A stretch of DNA of 64,000 nucleotides from a virus. The DNA is taken from IMG/VR virus record IMGVR_UViG_3300008952_000019, positions 1 to 64,000 of that record; one strand, written 5' to 3'. The position numbers and the translations under genes are program-made. The notes beneath the pieces are model-generated. The model saw only the letters and a list, made by a program, of their open reading frames with translations. It was not told the origin of the DNA and did no database searches. This document shows, piece by piece, positions 36,165 to 45,796 of the stretch (position 1 is its first letter; every line of letters starts with the position of its first letter).

Positions 36165-36873
36165 GATTTTCGTATAGTCTTTTAATTATATGTCTAGGAT
36201 ATTGGAAAGAAAAGTAATTTAAATATTTTCTTTTCTTTAGCCAGAGCTTATCGTTCTTAGTTTGATCTCGTACTATAACATCATAACTTTTCTCTGTCAA
36301 TGGAATTAAATGTGCAATAGGGGTTCCTGCTTTTATAAAAGTAGTTCCATTAGGGTAATTCCAGTATCCTTGAATATTTACTTCTGTACTATAACCAGGA
36401 TCTAAAATACCTATGCAACATTCAAAATCTATAAATTCTGTGTATGATATAGGTACCATTAAAAACTTAACACCTTTAGGTGCCATGACATGCCATGGGG
36501 TATTAACTTTAACAATATCAGGCCAACTCCATGGTCGCTTAGGTAAATGTTTTCCTATTTTATCACCTAGCTGTAAACTAACTGTATCTTTACCTAAAAA
36601 CTCATTTATAGACCTATCAGGTACTGACCACTTTTCCCTTGATATTTCAAGATCATGCCACATAGGAACAATATAACCAGTCGTAAACAGATGGAAAATT
36701 CCAGGACATCTAGTTATATGCTGAAAACTAGTTTTTTCATTTTTTTGTGATATTAAGAAGTCTTTTCTTGCTTCATTAACCCATGAGGGGGTAAATTCTT
36801 TTGCAGGTTGTATAGGAAATGATTCTGCTAATCCTTCTACAGATGAAAAAAATTCAATAGCATTTTTACCCAT
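36145..36873 (-). CDS. Unknown protein, possible paralogue of the gene at 1371-2120
   Basis: A 242-aa soluble protein with an order of motifs similar to the protein at 1371-2120: a CPGIF element, a GYIVPMWHDLEI strand, then IKVNTPWHVMAPKGVKFLMVPI-type strands and a late TTFIKAGTPIAHLIPL element. It fits a beta-barrel-like fold and may be a DUF6065-type family member, which I cannot verify. It overlaps the neighbouring genes by 8 bp (upstream) and 20 bp (downstream), so it is part of a tight operon with the U32-methyltransferase and the membrane protein. Copies in both enzyme cassettes suggest a shared accessory role (inference). Confidence 0.6.
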   Translation of the reverse strand: MGKNAIEFFSSVEGLAESFPIQPAKEFTPSWVNEARKDFLISQKNEKTSFQHITRCPGIFHLFTTGYIVPMWHDLEISREKWSVPDRSINEFLGKDTVSLQLGDKIGKHLPKRPWSWPDIVKVNTPWHVMAPKGVKFLMVPISYTEFIDFECCIGILDPGYSTEVNIQGYWNYPNGTTFIKAGTPIAHLIPLTEKSYDVIVRDQTKNDKLWLKKRKYLNYFSFQYPRHIIKRLYENHVRNNI

Positions 36874-38503
36874 GATTAATTACCATTATATATATTCCGT
36901 TCCACCAACCGGTAAGATCTTCTAAATCATTTAATAATACTTTATTATATATATTTTTTAATCCTGCGGTTTCTATTGCTCTATCTGCACTTTGTACAAC
37001 ACCGTCTATGTTTGCATCATCAAAAATACATATAACACTTTCAGCAAAAGAATTTTTATAATATTGGATTGCATTTTCTAACAATTCTAACGGTGCATCA
37101 TATAAAAATAAATCAACATTTTGTATTTCTGTTACATTTACATCAAACATATCGCTGTCAAAAATAGTTACTTGATTGCTTCCTTTTATTAATTTAATAT
37201 TTTTAATAAATTCTTCTTTTGAATTTTTAGGTAAAGTTAATTCTTTTCGTTGAGGTTGTATTTGTTCTTTCCAATTATCAACACATGTGACTTTTATTTT
37301 ATTATTAAAAAGAGCAGAACTTGCGGTTGCTCCTAAGAATGATCCTATTTCTAAATAATGTTTAGAATGTTTTGCAAGAGCATTAATTAAATCCAAGACT
37401 CGAGGTGATGTAAACCCTTCAACATTTATTATAACATCTTTATCTACAGAGTCAACCAATTCTTTTGTAACTAATCTAACCTTAGGATGTGATTGTTTTC
37501 CGGATTTTATATCATATACTCTATCACAATAATGACAATCCCAACATTCAAATTTACACGTTTTTATTTTTTTACGCCATACATTTATCGGAGCGTCAAC
37601 TAAATTAGTATCTTCTATATATTCATTAAATGTATCAAATAATATTTCTTTATTTTCAACATAATTTTTTACTATGTGCATAGTTTCATTTAATCTTGCA
37701 GCAGATTCTCTACCATGCATTTTAATAACATCTACATATTCTAATAATTCGTCCCAATCTTCTCGCCAAGGAGGAAAATTTGCAGTTTTTAATGGAACAG
37801 AAGGATCCTCATAATCCCATTTATCACAAGATACTCTAGATATAGGATCAGAAAAATATTGCGGACCTGACATTCTTGCATTATTAAATTCATAATGTTC
37901 ATCCATCATAGGGCAATTACCTAAACATCCTTCATTTGCTAATAAAGATAACTTAACACCAACGTATTCTTTAGCACGTTTCATTTCTTTTAACTTATCA
38001 TGATCTCGCATTAAATCACGATCTAAATTAACATAGTTAAATCCTGCTTCACCCAATTTAACAACCTCGCGTGGTTCTGTTACGTTCCGTAATATTGTAT
38101 TTTTAATTTCTAATTTTGGAAAATCTTTTTGAATTAATCCTGTAGCAAGCCAATGTGTATGTGGTATAGTGACACTTTGGACTAATCCTGTATTATATAT
38201 TTCAGTAAAATTATCTATCCATATATCTAAATTTTGTTGGGTAGGTCGTATTAATGTATTATTAAATGTTGCAGATAAAGGTATACCTGTTTCTTTAGAT
38301 ACATGAAGAGCAGAGGATATAATTTGTCTACTATCATCTTTTGATTTAAAAACATCGCCCATTGCATCTTGTATAAAGGGAGGCACACGGCAAGTAAAAT
38401 ATATATCATATATATATTTTTTATATGTTTTTAAAAATAAAATGTATTCATTAAATTGATTCTCCGCTAATTTTGGATTTAACGGAAGGCTGAAAATTTT
38501 CAT
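36866..38503 (-). CDS. Peptidase-U32-like protein fused to class I methyltransferase
   Basis: A 545-aa two-domain protein. Residues 1-330 resemble the U32 family (TIM-barrel proteins such as UbiU/UbiV and RlhA, several of which act in hydroxylation rather than proteolysis): ANEGCLGNCP at about 189-198 is the family signature, and Cys at 193, 197, 226, 316, 320, 323 and 326 could bind an iron-sulfur cluster. Residues about 355-545 are a class I SAM-dependent methyltransferase of the Methyltransf_24 type, with HYLEIGSFLGATASSAL as motif I and CVDNW as motif II. I know of no standard enzyme with this domain pair. It overlaps the coiled-coil gene by 53 bp. The substrate is unknown. Confidence 0.75.
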   Translation of the reverse strand: MKIFSLPLNPKLAENQFNEYILFLKTYKKYIYDIYFTCRVPPFIQDAMGDVFKSKDDSRQIISSALHVSKETGIPLSATFNNTLIRPTQQNLDIWIDNFTEIYNTGLVQSVTIPHTHWLATGLIQKDFPKLEIKNTILRNVTEPREVVKLGEAGFNYVNLDRDLMRDHDKLKEMKRAKEYVGVKLSLLANEGCLGNCPMMDEHYEFNNARMSGPQYFSDPISRVSCDKWDYEDPSVPLKTANFPPWREDWDELLEYVDVIKMHGRESAARLNETMHIVKNYVENKEILFDTFNEYIEDTNLVDAPINVWRKKIKTCKFECWDCHYCDRVYDIKSGKQSHPKVRLVTKELVDSVDKDVIINVEGFTSPRVLDLINALAKHSKHYLEIGSFLGATASSALFNNKIKVTCVDNWKEQIQPQRKELTLPKNSKEEFIKNIKLIKGSNQVTIFDSDMFDVNVTEIQNVDLFLYDAPLELLENAIQYYKNSFAESVICIFDDANIDGVVQSADRAIETAGLKNIYNKVLLNDLEDLTGWWNGIYIMVINHG

Positions 38504-39230
38504 CTAATTTTAATAATTGTTTTTCTATTTCTAACTTAGGCATTTGAACATTGCTTAAATCTAAATGCTTTTGTACATCAGATTCTATTTGTTTATTAAT
38601 ATTACCTATAGTAGAATTAAGTAATCCTGCAAACTTAATTGCACCTTGTAAAGTTTCTAATTGATCATTTTCATTCATTAATAAAATAGATTCCATTTGC
38701 CCTGAACCTATTCTACCATACGAAATAATATCCATGGCTGCTTGCTTTGCCATACGAGCCTTCCAATATGTTGTCTCTTCTTCTGAATTATGTTCAATAG
38801 ATTTTTTTAGTATGTCAAGATTATTTGCTAGTTCTTTTACATGGTTTAAGTAATCTTGAATTTCTCGTTTACCTTGTTCTAATTTACATAACATAAATTC
38901 AATATCTTGAGTAACATCTTCATGTTCAATTGTTAACAATTCTTTTTTTAGCTCATCATTTGAATTTTCAATATCTCTTAAAAGAATTTTACTTTGTACT
39001 TTTGCTTTTCTAATTTTAAAATAAGTTCCTCTATAATTATTGTATCTAGTTTCTAATTCCATCATACATTGTTGTAATTTTTTATAAGGTGTTAATCCTG
39101 TATTAACAACAAAATTTCTAGAAGAATACGATGTTTGACCATTATCAAAATTTCTAGCAGATTTAAGAATTTCCTGGTCAAACGAATCTAGACTTAAATC
39201 TTTTTTTATAAAATTATCTATATCTAACAT
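38451..39230 (-). CDS. Coiled-coil protein of unknown function, 259 aa
   Basis: A 259-aa strongly helical protein. Residues about 50-165 are rich in Glu, Lys, Leu and Ile in heptad-like spacing (VQSKILLRDIENSNDELKKELL, LNHVKELANNLDILKKSIEH), which suggests a long coiled coil. A second helical stretch (ETLQGAIKFAGLLNSTIGNINKQIE) follows. I saw no catalytic motif. It sits two bases from the gene upstream. Possible roles are a scaffold for the neighbouring enzymes or a virion assembly chaperone; there is no direct evidence for either. Confidence 0.65.
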   Translation of the reverse strand: MLDIDNFIKKDLSLDSFDQEILKSARNFDNGQTSYSSRNFVVNTGLTPYKKLQQCMMELETRYNNYRGTYFKIRKAKVQSKILLRDIENSNDELKKELLTIEHEDVTQDIEFMLCKLEQGKREIQDYLNHVKELANNLDILKKSIEHNSEEETTYWKARMAKQAAMDIISYGRIGSGQMESILLMNENDQLETLQGAIKFAGLLNSTIGNINKQIESDVQKHLDLSNVQMPKLEIEKQLLKLDENFQPSVKSKISGESI

Positions 39231-39232
39231 GA

Positions 39233-40168
39233 TTAAAAATTGAGTTTGTTTCCAAAATAAGGATTGATAATATCAGGCAAATATTTAGCATCACCTGTGC
39301 CAGGATCTGAATATGTCATTGTTTTTCCATCGGAGCCCGAAAACCATGCCATTCTTGTACCTTTCCAGTATTCACTAAATTCGCCATCAGGTCTAATACC
39401 ATCGTGGGCTCTACCTAATTCTATTGCTTGCTCTGTTGGCATCATAATACCAAAGTAATCTTCATATAAAACATTTAATTCTTTAATAGTAGTGCATGAT
39501 TCAAACTTTTTTAACAATAATTGTGATTCAACTAATGTTGTAGAAAGTTTATCTTGAAATGCTTCTGCTTTTTCTAATATTTTATTTGATAAGGCAGTCT
39601 TATCAAATTCTCGTTCTTTCGCAATATAATCTAAAAATGGTGTTTTATGAGATTCATCATCACCATACGTTAACCATTCTCTTGCTTCATGTTTTTGTAT
39701 TTCCCAAGTTGATGCTTCTAGTTCAGATACATTTCTAATATATTTTAATCGTTTACTATATTCTGCTTCAATAATTTCTTTAGCAAATTTATACATGAAA
39801 CTAATAACATATCCTTTTAATTCATCTGTAAATTCTACTTTAGTTTTTAATGCATCAGGATCAGCATCTGTGTATGCAACAAGTTTATCACCTGTTGTCG
39901 AATCTTTCCATACTTTTATTTCATCTCGTATATCTCCAAAAAACGGAGGACCATATAATGCTTCTTCATAACTTATTTCTTCATATGATCGAGGTAAAAA
40001 CGGTTTTATTGTTTGAAGAAGTGTGTCTCCTATTTCAACACATTCTACTCCCATTAATTTATATAAAGAATCGCATAATAAATTATCATCATGAACTATA
40101 GAATTTGTTAAATATTCTTTTATAGATAATTCATCTATAATAATATATCGTAGTTTGATATCACTCAT
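39233..40168 (-). CDS. Unknown protein with DUF4376-like helical segment, 311 aa
   Basis: A 311-aa protein. Residues about 145-215 show the pattern STWEIQKHEAREWLTYG...TPFLDYIAKERE...LSNKILEKAEAF, which resembles the helical domain of DUF4376-type and other phage tail-fibre-associated proteins. The N-terminal part has short strands (RYIIIDELSIKEYL) and an acidic YEEISYEEALYGPPFFGD segment. The C-terminus (AWFSGSDGKTMTYSDPG) is beta-like. One base separates it from the fibre gene upstream, so it may be a fibre-associated or assembly protein transcribed together with it. Confidence 0.6.
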   Translation of the reverse strand: MSDIKLRYIIIDELSIKEYLTNSIVHDDNLLCDSLYKLMGVECVEIGDTLLQTIKPFLPRSYEEISYEEALYGPPFFGDIRDEIKVWKDSTTGDKLVAYTDADPDALKTKVEFTDELKGYVISFMYKFAKEIIEAEYSKRLKYIRNVSELEASTWEIQKHEAREWLTYGDDESHKTPFLDYIAKEREFDKTALSNKILEKAEAFQDKLSTTLVESQLLLKKFESCTTIKELNVLYEDYFGIMMPTEQAIELGRAHDGIRPDGEFSEYWKGTRMAWFSGSDGKTMTYSDPGTGDAKYLPDIINPYFGNKLNF

Positions 40169-40169
40169 A

Positions 40170-41324
40170 TTAAGTACCTGCGTCTACACCTGCTTCAGAA
40201 TAAACAATAGATGCTGCAGCAGTTGAACATGTTCCAGATGATTGTCCAAAATGACTTTTAGGTTGAGATTTGGCACCTAATGTTACTTCAGTATCTGTTG
40301 AATATGTTAATTTAAGAGTATGATTGTTTTGGTTACCATCATAATGCCCCATTACGTATCCTTGGTCTTGCCCCATTTGACAATTTTCTTCGCCGTACGA
40401 TCTAACTTTAGCAAAAGTTAAAATACTTGCACCATTAACATCAGATATTTTATGCCAATTAGCAGTTACATTTGCTCCGTCTCCATGATAATGATGGTCG
40501 TGTTTTGAACTTAACGACTTTGTTGTAGCTCCTGTAAATGCATAATCCATTCCACCACTTGTCCATGTGTCTGTTGCGTATGTAAAATACCGTCTATTAT
40601 CTGTTGCAACATTATTCCAAGATATAAGTTGGCCATAACATGATCCTGTGCCGACACCTGATACTCCTAAGTTTGAAGATATTGTAAACATTGATTCAGT
40701 AGCAAAATGCATTTTATTTGTTTCATTACTATTGTGAGCAAAATAACCATCTTGCCCAATAATATTAGCAAATCCTACGCCATCGCCGATGCTAAAACTA
40801 AAATTCCATCCTCCATGCCCGCCAAAATCCGAAGCAGAACCATATTCGATACCCTCACCACCTGGGTCATTTCCTACATATCCATATGGTGCAGTATTTG
40901 AAGAATGTGTTCCACTACCACTATTTCTACCTTGACCTGTTGCTAAACTATATGTACTTAAATTTGTTCCAGAACCGCTGTGACCGTTTGCTGAAAGATA
41001 GGCATTCCAATGACTCATTGATCCTACATTATATGATGCTTCATTATCTAATTGTTCACCACAATAAATTGTTACATCTGTCGAATGCCATGTTTTATTA
41101 AGACTTCGCCAAGCAATACTACCTTTGTAACCACCTGCTAGAAAGCCATGAGTATATATTGTTCTATATCTCCATCCCGATAAAGTTGTTAATGATTCGG
41201 GATTACCTGGATATGCCCAATAAGTAGATGTACCTGTACTTCGTAATTCAGATCCTACTGAAGAAATATTAGGTGGAGGAACTCCGTCCTCATATTGTGC
41301 TCTTGTTCTTGAGTAAATTCCCAT
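40170..41324 (-). CDS. Virion/adhesin-like protein, 384 aa
   Basis: A 384-aa Gly/Ser/Asn/His-rich beta protein with no recognised family, probably a fibre tip or adhesin. It starts MGIYSRTRAQYEDGVPPPNISSVGSELRSTG and contains aromatic strands (YRTIYTHGFLAGGYKGSIAWRS) and a His cluster (SSKHDHHYHGDGANVTANWHK at about 270-290) that could bind metal. Its composition recalls the four paralogues at 21630-28437, but I saw no shared ordered motifs. Its ATG overlaps the stop of the upstream gene (TAATG). Confidence 0.7.
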   Translation of the reverse strand: MGIYSRTRAQYEDGVPPPNISSVGSELRSTGTSTYWAYPGNPESLTTLSGWRYRTIYTHGFLAGGYKGSIAWRSLNKTWHSTDVTIYCGEQLDNEASYNVGSMSHWNAYLSANGHSGSGTNLSTYSLATGQGRNSGSGTHSSNTAPYGYVGNDPGGEGIEYGSASDFGGHGGWNFSFSIGDGVGFANIIGQDGYFAHNSNETNKMHFATESMFTISSNLGVSGVGTGSCYGQLISWNNVATDNRRYFTYATDTWTSGGMDYAFTGATTKSLSSKHDHHYHGDGANVTANWHKISDVNGASILTFAKVRSYGEENCQMGQDQGYVMGHYDGNQNNHTLKLTYSTDTEVTLGAKSQPKSHFGQSSGTCSTAAASIVYSEAGVDAGT

Positions 41325-41707
41325 TATACTTCTTCTAACATAAATTTGTATTTTTTACCAGTTTTTTTATTAATTAAAAATAAATCATTAGCACCTTCTT
41401 GGAATACCCAAGAACCTTTAGTGCCATCTATTTCATTGCCTGCTTTGTTAGGTCGATCATTACTCATAATTAAATCAGCTACACTTATATCATTACAATA
41501 TATATCTGTTGCATGTATATTACCATTTACTGTTAGTTCATATCCTGCTTGTTGTGTGGCTGTGTTAACAGTTAAACTATCTAACATCATAGTCGTATCT
41601 GTTACCCATGTTCCGGTATAAACTTGACCGCCGCCGCCAGTCAGATCTATTTTATTATTATTACTAGGATCTCTAGGTCTTATTTCATCTACGTATAATG
41701 TACTCAT
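41324..41707 (-). CDS. Small fibre protein with MSTL-type N-terminus, 127 aa
   Basis: A 127-aa fibre protein. It begins MSTLYVDEIRPRDPSNNNKIDLTGGGG, the short N-terminal tag found in variant form on four other proteins of this region, probably a virion-attachment peptide. The rest has VNTATQQAGYELTVNGNIHATDIYCNDISV, a fibre-shaft repeat, and a compact GSWVFQEGANDLFLINKKTGKKYKF end. A plausible role is a connector between the particle and the 384-aa protein encoded downstream. Confidence 0.72.
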   Translation of the reverse strand: MSTLYVDEIRPRDPSNNNKIDLTGGGGQVYTGTWVTDTTMMLDSLTVNTATQQAGYELTVNGNIHATDIYCNDISVADLIMSNDRPNKAGNEIDGTKGSWVFQEGANDLFLINKKTGKKYKFMLEEV

Positions 41708-41715
41708 ATTAATAT

Positions 41716-42210
41716 TTATTGCCTATATAAAATGTATTTTAAAGATGCTCCTAAGTTTTCACCATCAAAATTAGTATATGATCCTTGATCTCCCCAATGA
41801 AAACTTCCTGAATCTATACCACCATTAAGGACTAATATACAATTTGTAGCATACGTTGATGTTATAACAAAATAACCTGTTGCAGACATATATGCAGTCA
41901 TATTTTGATCATTAGTAATACCACTAGAATATGCTCCAAGACCTTGTCTAGAACCACAAATAACAGTTTGATCGGTTGTACCTGAGTTTTTAAGAAAAAT
42001 CCTGAGCCTAGATGTATTTGAAGTATTTCCATCCTCTGATATTGCAGTATGCCCGTTTACCCATAACAAATAATCATTGTATCCGGTTAAATCTATAGAA
42101 GTTTGTAATAAATCAACATTAGACCCTGAACCTGTTCCACCATCTGATACTATATTATTTTTTAAAATAATATTTCCAAAATTAATTGCTATAGACCTAT
42201 TTTTACTCAT
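41716..42210 (-). CDS. Small virion protein, 164 aa
   Basis: A 164-aa beta-rich protein. I chose the ATG at 42210 (MSKNRSIAINFGNI) because it overlaps the upstream stop (TAATG); eight more codons are open. Residues about 30-60 (TSIDLTGYNDYLLWVNGHTAIS) and the end (SFHWGDQGSYTNFDGENLGASLKYILY) look like a jelly-roll domain. No family recognised; likely a fibre head or tip component. Confidence 0.66.
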   Translation of the reverse strand: MSKNRSIAINFGNIILKNNIVSDGGTGSGSNVDLLQTSIDLTGYNDYLLWVNGHTAISEDGNTSNTSRLRIFLKNSGTTDQTVICGSRQGLGAYSSGITNDQNMTAYMSATGYFVITSTYATNCILVLNGGIDSGSFHWGDQGSYTNFDGENLGASLKYILYRQ

Positions 42211-42542
42211 TAATAACTCCTGATTGAAATCCAATCATCTATTGATAATGTAAAAGATAATTTAATATGAGAACTTTTTGTTCCGGCGGTACTCGCAGCT
42301 ATCCAACTAGTACCTGCATCATCAACCGCGTTTCCGCTCTGAAAATCATAATATATACCTGTTGTATTTGAATACGTTCCTCGACTATCAATAATTTCGG
42401 GTATCATTAAGACACCATTATAAAACATATCGATATTTCCTGCTAAATGATTTATAGGAAAATATTGTTTTGTTATATCTGTTATTCTAAAATGTACAAC
42501 CCTTGGGTCATACGCTGATTGTGCAATGGTTATTACTGGCAT
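42210..42542 (-). CDS. Small fibre-associated protein, 110 aa
   Basis: A 110-aa protein with strands in the pattern NIDMFYNGVLMIPEIIDSRGTY, a short version of the FVSIDGLTQEP/VFLNGVKL module of the fibre genes here. No signal peptide. Its start overlaps the stop of the 1084-aa gene (TAATG), and its stop overlaps the start of the 164-aa gene. It is likely a small structural subunit or connector. Confidence 0.65.
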   Translation of the reverse strand: MPVITIAQSAYDPRVVHFRITDITKQYFPINHLAGNIDMFYNGVLMIPEIIDSRGTYSNTTGIYYDFQSGNAVDDAGTSWIAASTAGTKSSHIKLSFTLSIDDWISIRSY

Positions 42543-45500
42543 TACGTTATATCACCTGTTATTGTTCCATAATTATTTATAGTAGAATTTGTTCCCGGAT
42601 CTATTGCTTTACCATCAGGCCCTGCTTCTCCGCCGGCCGCTCCTGCTTGTGTTACACCTGTAGATCCTGTTGCTCCAGATTGACTGTCTGTAACGATTGT
42701 AACTGTATTTTCAGTATTATTATAAGTTAATTGAGCTCCATTACCACCTGTACCACCTAATGCTCCGTCTCCTGCAGGTACACTATTGGAATTAGCATTA
42801 GTATTAAGAACACTCACATCTCCTTGTTCTGTTGCAGTAAAAGGAAATGAAGTACCGTCAAATATAGGAGATTGCCCACCATTACCTCCAGGGCTTCCAT
42901 CTATAACTGCAATACCCGGATCCCATATTCGTCTTTTAAGATAATAAGTAACTTTGTTTTGATAATATCCTGAACCAGGCGGATTACCTGTAGTCGTACC
43001 TACAGCATATCCTTCGCCAAAAGTAGTATTTAAAGACCCATCTTGATTGCGATATATTTCATATTGGTATTGATCAGGATTAATAGTACTATATTCTGTT
43101 CCTTCAATTGTTACTGTTTTTCCGGGCCTATTGTCCCATGGAAAAAATTGTGCCATTTGTTGTTGGGCAGTTAATGTGTTACTTGTACTATAATCTTCCC
43201 ATAATAATCCGGATGAAGGTGAGGCCGCGGTTCTTCGTCTTACTTGTCGTCTGACCATATAATATAATCCTCCTCCAAAGAATTCTGTAGAAGCACTCCA
43301 CGCTGCAGATACATCATATTCCCATTCACCTGATATCCAATATGCTCCCCAATCACCGAATTGACCACCTTGCGTAGCAGCAGGATAGGTAGAACTATTC
43401 CAAACCACATTACCTACTCCAAAATATATTTTAAAATAGCCTGTAGTAAAACTTGCAAAATCTACTCGATTTTCAGCGCCAGGAGCTGTTTGATATCTTA
43501 AGTAATTAGATGAATTCCATGCTGACCAAGAACCTGCAGAAACTGCATCGCCCCAACTAGCTTGATGACGATGATAAGACATAGGTCCGTAATGAGCTGT
43601 ATAATGATATCCACTAATATCATGCAACCCTGTACCTAAAGAATACGCATCAGTCGACATATCGGCCTGATAAGAACCCCATGTAGTACTCCAGCCAGGG
43701 CCTGCACCACCGGCGCCCCCGCCACCTCCTCCACCGAATCCTTTTATAATAGTACCATAATTTTCAACAACAGAAGTTGGTGTTGCATAATTTAATTTAA
43801 TAGCCGGACCTCCAATTAATCCTATAGAACCAACATTTGGTGAGCCTTCGGTGTATGTTGGTGCTGACCAAGAACCAGCAGTATATGTACCTAAAGCCCC
43901 GCCGGCCCCGCCGGCCCCTGCAATTACACCTTGATTATGAATTGTAATATAATTATTACCTATATCTGTTATGTCTATTGCAGGATTAGATGTAGATGTA
44001 GAATACACAATTACTCCTGATGGTATTCCAATAAATGCGTGATACGGTGTGAAACCGTTCCAATTATATGTAGTATTCATTAATGTAGGATTAAAAACAT
44101 AATTAGCAGTATTAGAAGTAATAAGTTCAAAATAAATGTATCGATTAGAACTTAGATCATTTTTAATATCGTGAAGGGCTGTATTAAATTTAACATTAGT
44201 AATAGATGCAGAATTGTTTATTCGATTGGAAGCAATTCCAGAAAAAGACGAAGTTAATCCTATGTTATTAACATTTGATATATCTAATAATGTATTAACA
44301 GGTGTTAAAGAATTCCAACCATCTGCTGAATAGACAGACGAAACATTATAAGTAGTTGTTCCTTGGGCAACTTTATCTCTATGTATAAACAATCTATCTG
44401 TCATAGTAAAAGTTCCATCTGATAAAATTATATCTAAATACGATCCTGATGCTAATAATGTTGTTTGTAAAATACCGTATCTATCTAAAGATGATTCTAT
44501 TGTTACATAACCATTAACTGGTGCTTGACTATCCCAATTAAATGTGGTCATTTGGGTAGTTAAATTTGTTATCTGTTGTGTTACCTTATATCTGAATATA
44601 AAAACAGGATCTGTTATAGTATTAACAGTTTCATCTGTAATAATAAAAACTTCAGAATTAGCAGGTAAATTTGTAGAATTTTGTATACCAACATCTGTGA
44701 CGGTAGCACCTTCAGCTCTTCGACAATTAATAATTCCATCTATTTTAGCAGTACCATTCCACCCATTCGTTGAAAAATGTGTTTGTAAATTATAAGAAGG
44801 TGTTTTTAACATTTCTCTAGTTAAATATATTGCTCCATCGACATCTTCATGAGGATCATAACCATAATATGTTTTATTATCCAATTGAATTTCTAAAGAA
44901 TTACCTAACGCAGGTAATGCATCAATCATTACTGCATAATTACCAACTTTTATTGTTAATTGTGCAATTACTTTTTGATTTATTTGCCAACCGGCTAATA
45001 CTAGTTTAGCCTTTAAATTATAATTAAAATCACCGTCAACTATAGTATCTGTAAACAAAAAATAACCTGGATCATCTTGCAATGGCGGACTTCGTCTAGG
45101 AATATAGCTACTAGGTTTTTGGATTTCCATTAAAAGTATTCTGATACCGTTTCTTATAGATATTTGACCATTACTCCCATTTGTACCATTTTTAATAGCA
45201 AACGAATAACTAAATTTTTCATGGTGGCCATTAGGATAAATTGTTGTAGTACTTGGTGTTGTATCTATAGTTTGTATAGATGTTGTTGTCCATTTTTCAC
45301 CATCATTATATTGTCCGTTATATTCTATTTCTTGCCCTTCAATACTACTATCTGCAAATAAATTAGTCCATAAAATATCTGTTTGGGTAGAAATAAAAGC
45401 TGACTGATTAGATGGAGATGCATAATAATTTGCGCCTTCGGCTATTTGTTGCATAACAACAGATGTGGTTTGTGGTGTTGCCCTCCATATTGAAACATAA

Positions 45501-45796
45501 GAATGACTATCATCCGGAGTACCCGAAACTGTTCTATGTGTAAAAAATACTTGTATATAAATGTAACTATCTTTTTTCTGTAATCTAAAATCCATTGGAG
45601 GAGTTGAATATACATTAGTCCATTTAGAATTTTGTACTCCCCTATCTGTATTTGTTTGGTCAGAATAAGATTTTACTTGAAGTATCTGACTAGCATGATG
45701 ATCATCTTGAGAAGTTGCAGGTAATGAAAAAACACCATTAGATATTGTTATAAGTGTATTATCTTTTAAGTTTTTAATTATATCTGCTTTAATCAT
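42542..45796 (-). CDS. Glycine-rich adhesin/tail fibre, 1084 aa
   Basis: A 1084-aa receptor-binding type protein. The N-terminal 170 residues are beta-rich, with TPPMDFRLQKKDSYIYIQVFF. The middle (about 225-600) has repeated units of the form YNLxTxFxxxGWNGxxxVxxxI (NYNLKAKLVLAGWQINQKV, YNLQTHFSTNGWNGTAKI, YNVSSVYSADGWNSLTPV). The C-terminal part has NQGVIAGAGGAGG and NYGTIIKGFGGGGGGGAGG, polyglycine stretches like those of phage adhesins that form polyglycine helices, and ends in NSTINNYGTITGDIT. The same C-terminal architecture ends the 2505-aa protein. It overlaps the gene upstream (ATGA). Confidence 0.8.
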   Translation of the reverse strand: MIKADIIKNLKDNTLITISNGVFSLPATSQDDHHASQILQVKSYSDQTNTDRGVQNSKWTNVYSTPPMDFRLQKKDSYIYIQVFFTHRTVSGTPDDSHSYVSIWRATPQTTSVVMQQIAEGANYYASPSNQSAFISTQTDILWTNLFADSSIEGQEIEYNGQYNDGEKWTTTSIQTIDTTPSTTTIYPNGHHEKFSYSFAIKNGTNGSNGQISIRNGIRILLMEIQKPSSYIPRRSPPLQDDPGYFLFTDTIVDGDFNYNLKAKLVLAGWQINQKVIAQLTIKVGNYAVMIDALPALGNSLEIQLDNKTYYGYDPHEDVDGAIYLTREMLKTPSYNLQTHFSTNGWNGTAKIDGIINCRRAEGATVTDVGIQNSTNLPANSEVFIITDETVNTITDPVFIFRYKVTQQITNLTTQMTTFNWDSQAPVNGYVTIESSLDRYGILQTTLLASGSYLDIILSDGTFTMTDRLFIHRDKVAQGTTTYNVSSVYSADGWNSLTPVNTLLDISNVNNIGLTSSFSGIASNRINNSASITNVKFNTALHDIKNDLSSNRYIYFELITSNTANYVFNPTLMNTTYNWNGFTPYHAFIGIPSGVIVYSTSTSNPAIDITDIGNNYITIHNQGVIAGAGGAGGALGTYTAGSWSAPTYTEGSPNVGSIGLIGGPAIKLNYATPTSVVENYGTIIKGFGGGGGGGAGGAGPGWSTTWGSYQADMSTDAYSLGTGLHDISGYHYTAHYGPMSYHRHQASWGDAVSAGSWSAWNSSNYLRYQTAPGAENRVDFASFTTGYFKIYFGVGNVVWNSSTYPAATQGGQFGDWGAYWISGEWEYDVSAAWSASTEFFGGGLYYMVRRQVRRRTAASPSSGLLWEDYSTSNTLTAQQQMAQFFPWDNRPGKTVTIEGTEYSTINPDQYQYEIYRNQDGSLNTTFGEGYAVGTTTGNPPGSGYYQNKVTYYLKRRIWDPGIAVIDGSPGGNGGQSPIFDGTSFPFTATEQGDVSVLNTNANSNSVPAGDGALGGTGGNGAQLTYNNTENTVTIVTDSQSGATGSTGVTQAGAAGGEAGPDGKAIDPGTNSTINNYGTITGDIT
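42574..42581 (-). promoter_or_regulatory. Possible internal late promoter (TATAAATA)
   Basis: A perfect minus-strand TATAAATA inside the last codons of the 1084-aa gene, 32 nt before the ATG of the 110-aa gene. It may be a chance match in AT-rich coding DNA. Confidence 0.3.

Noticed and set aside
41713-41720. AATAAATA as late promoter for the 127-aa gene
   Set aside because: It lies only 5 nt before the ATG, leaving no room for a normal leader and ribosome binding site.
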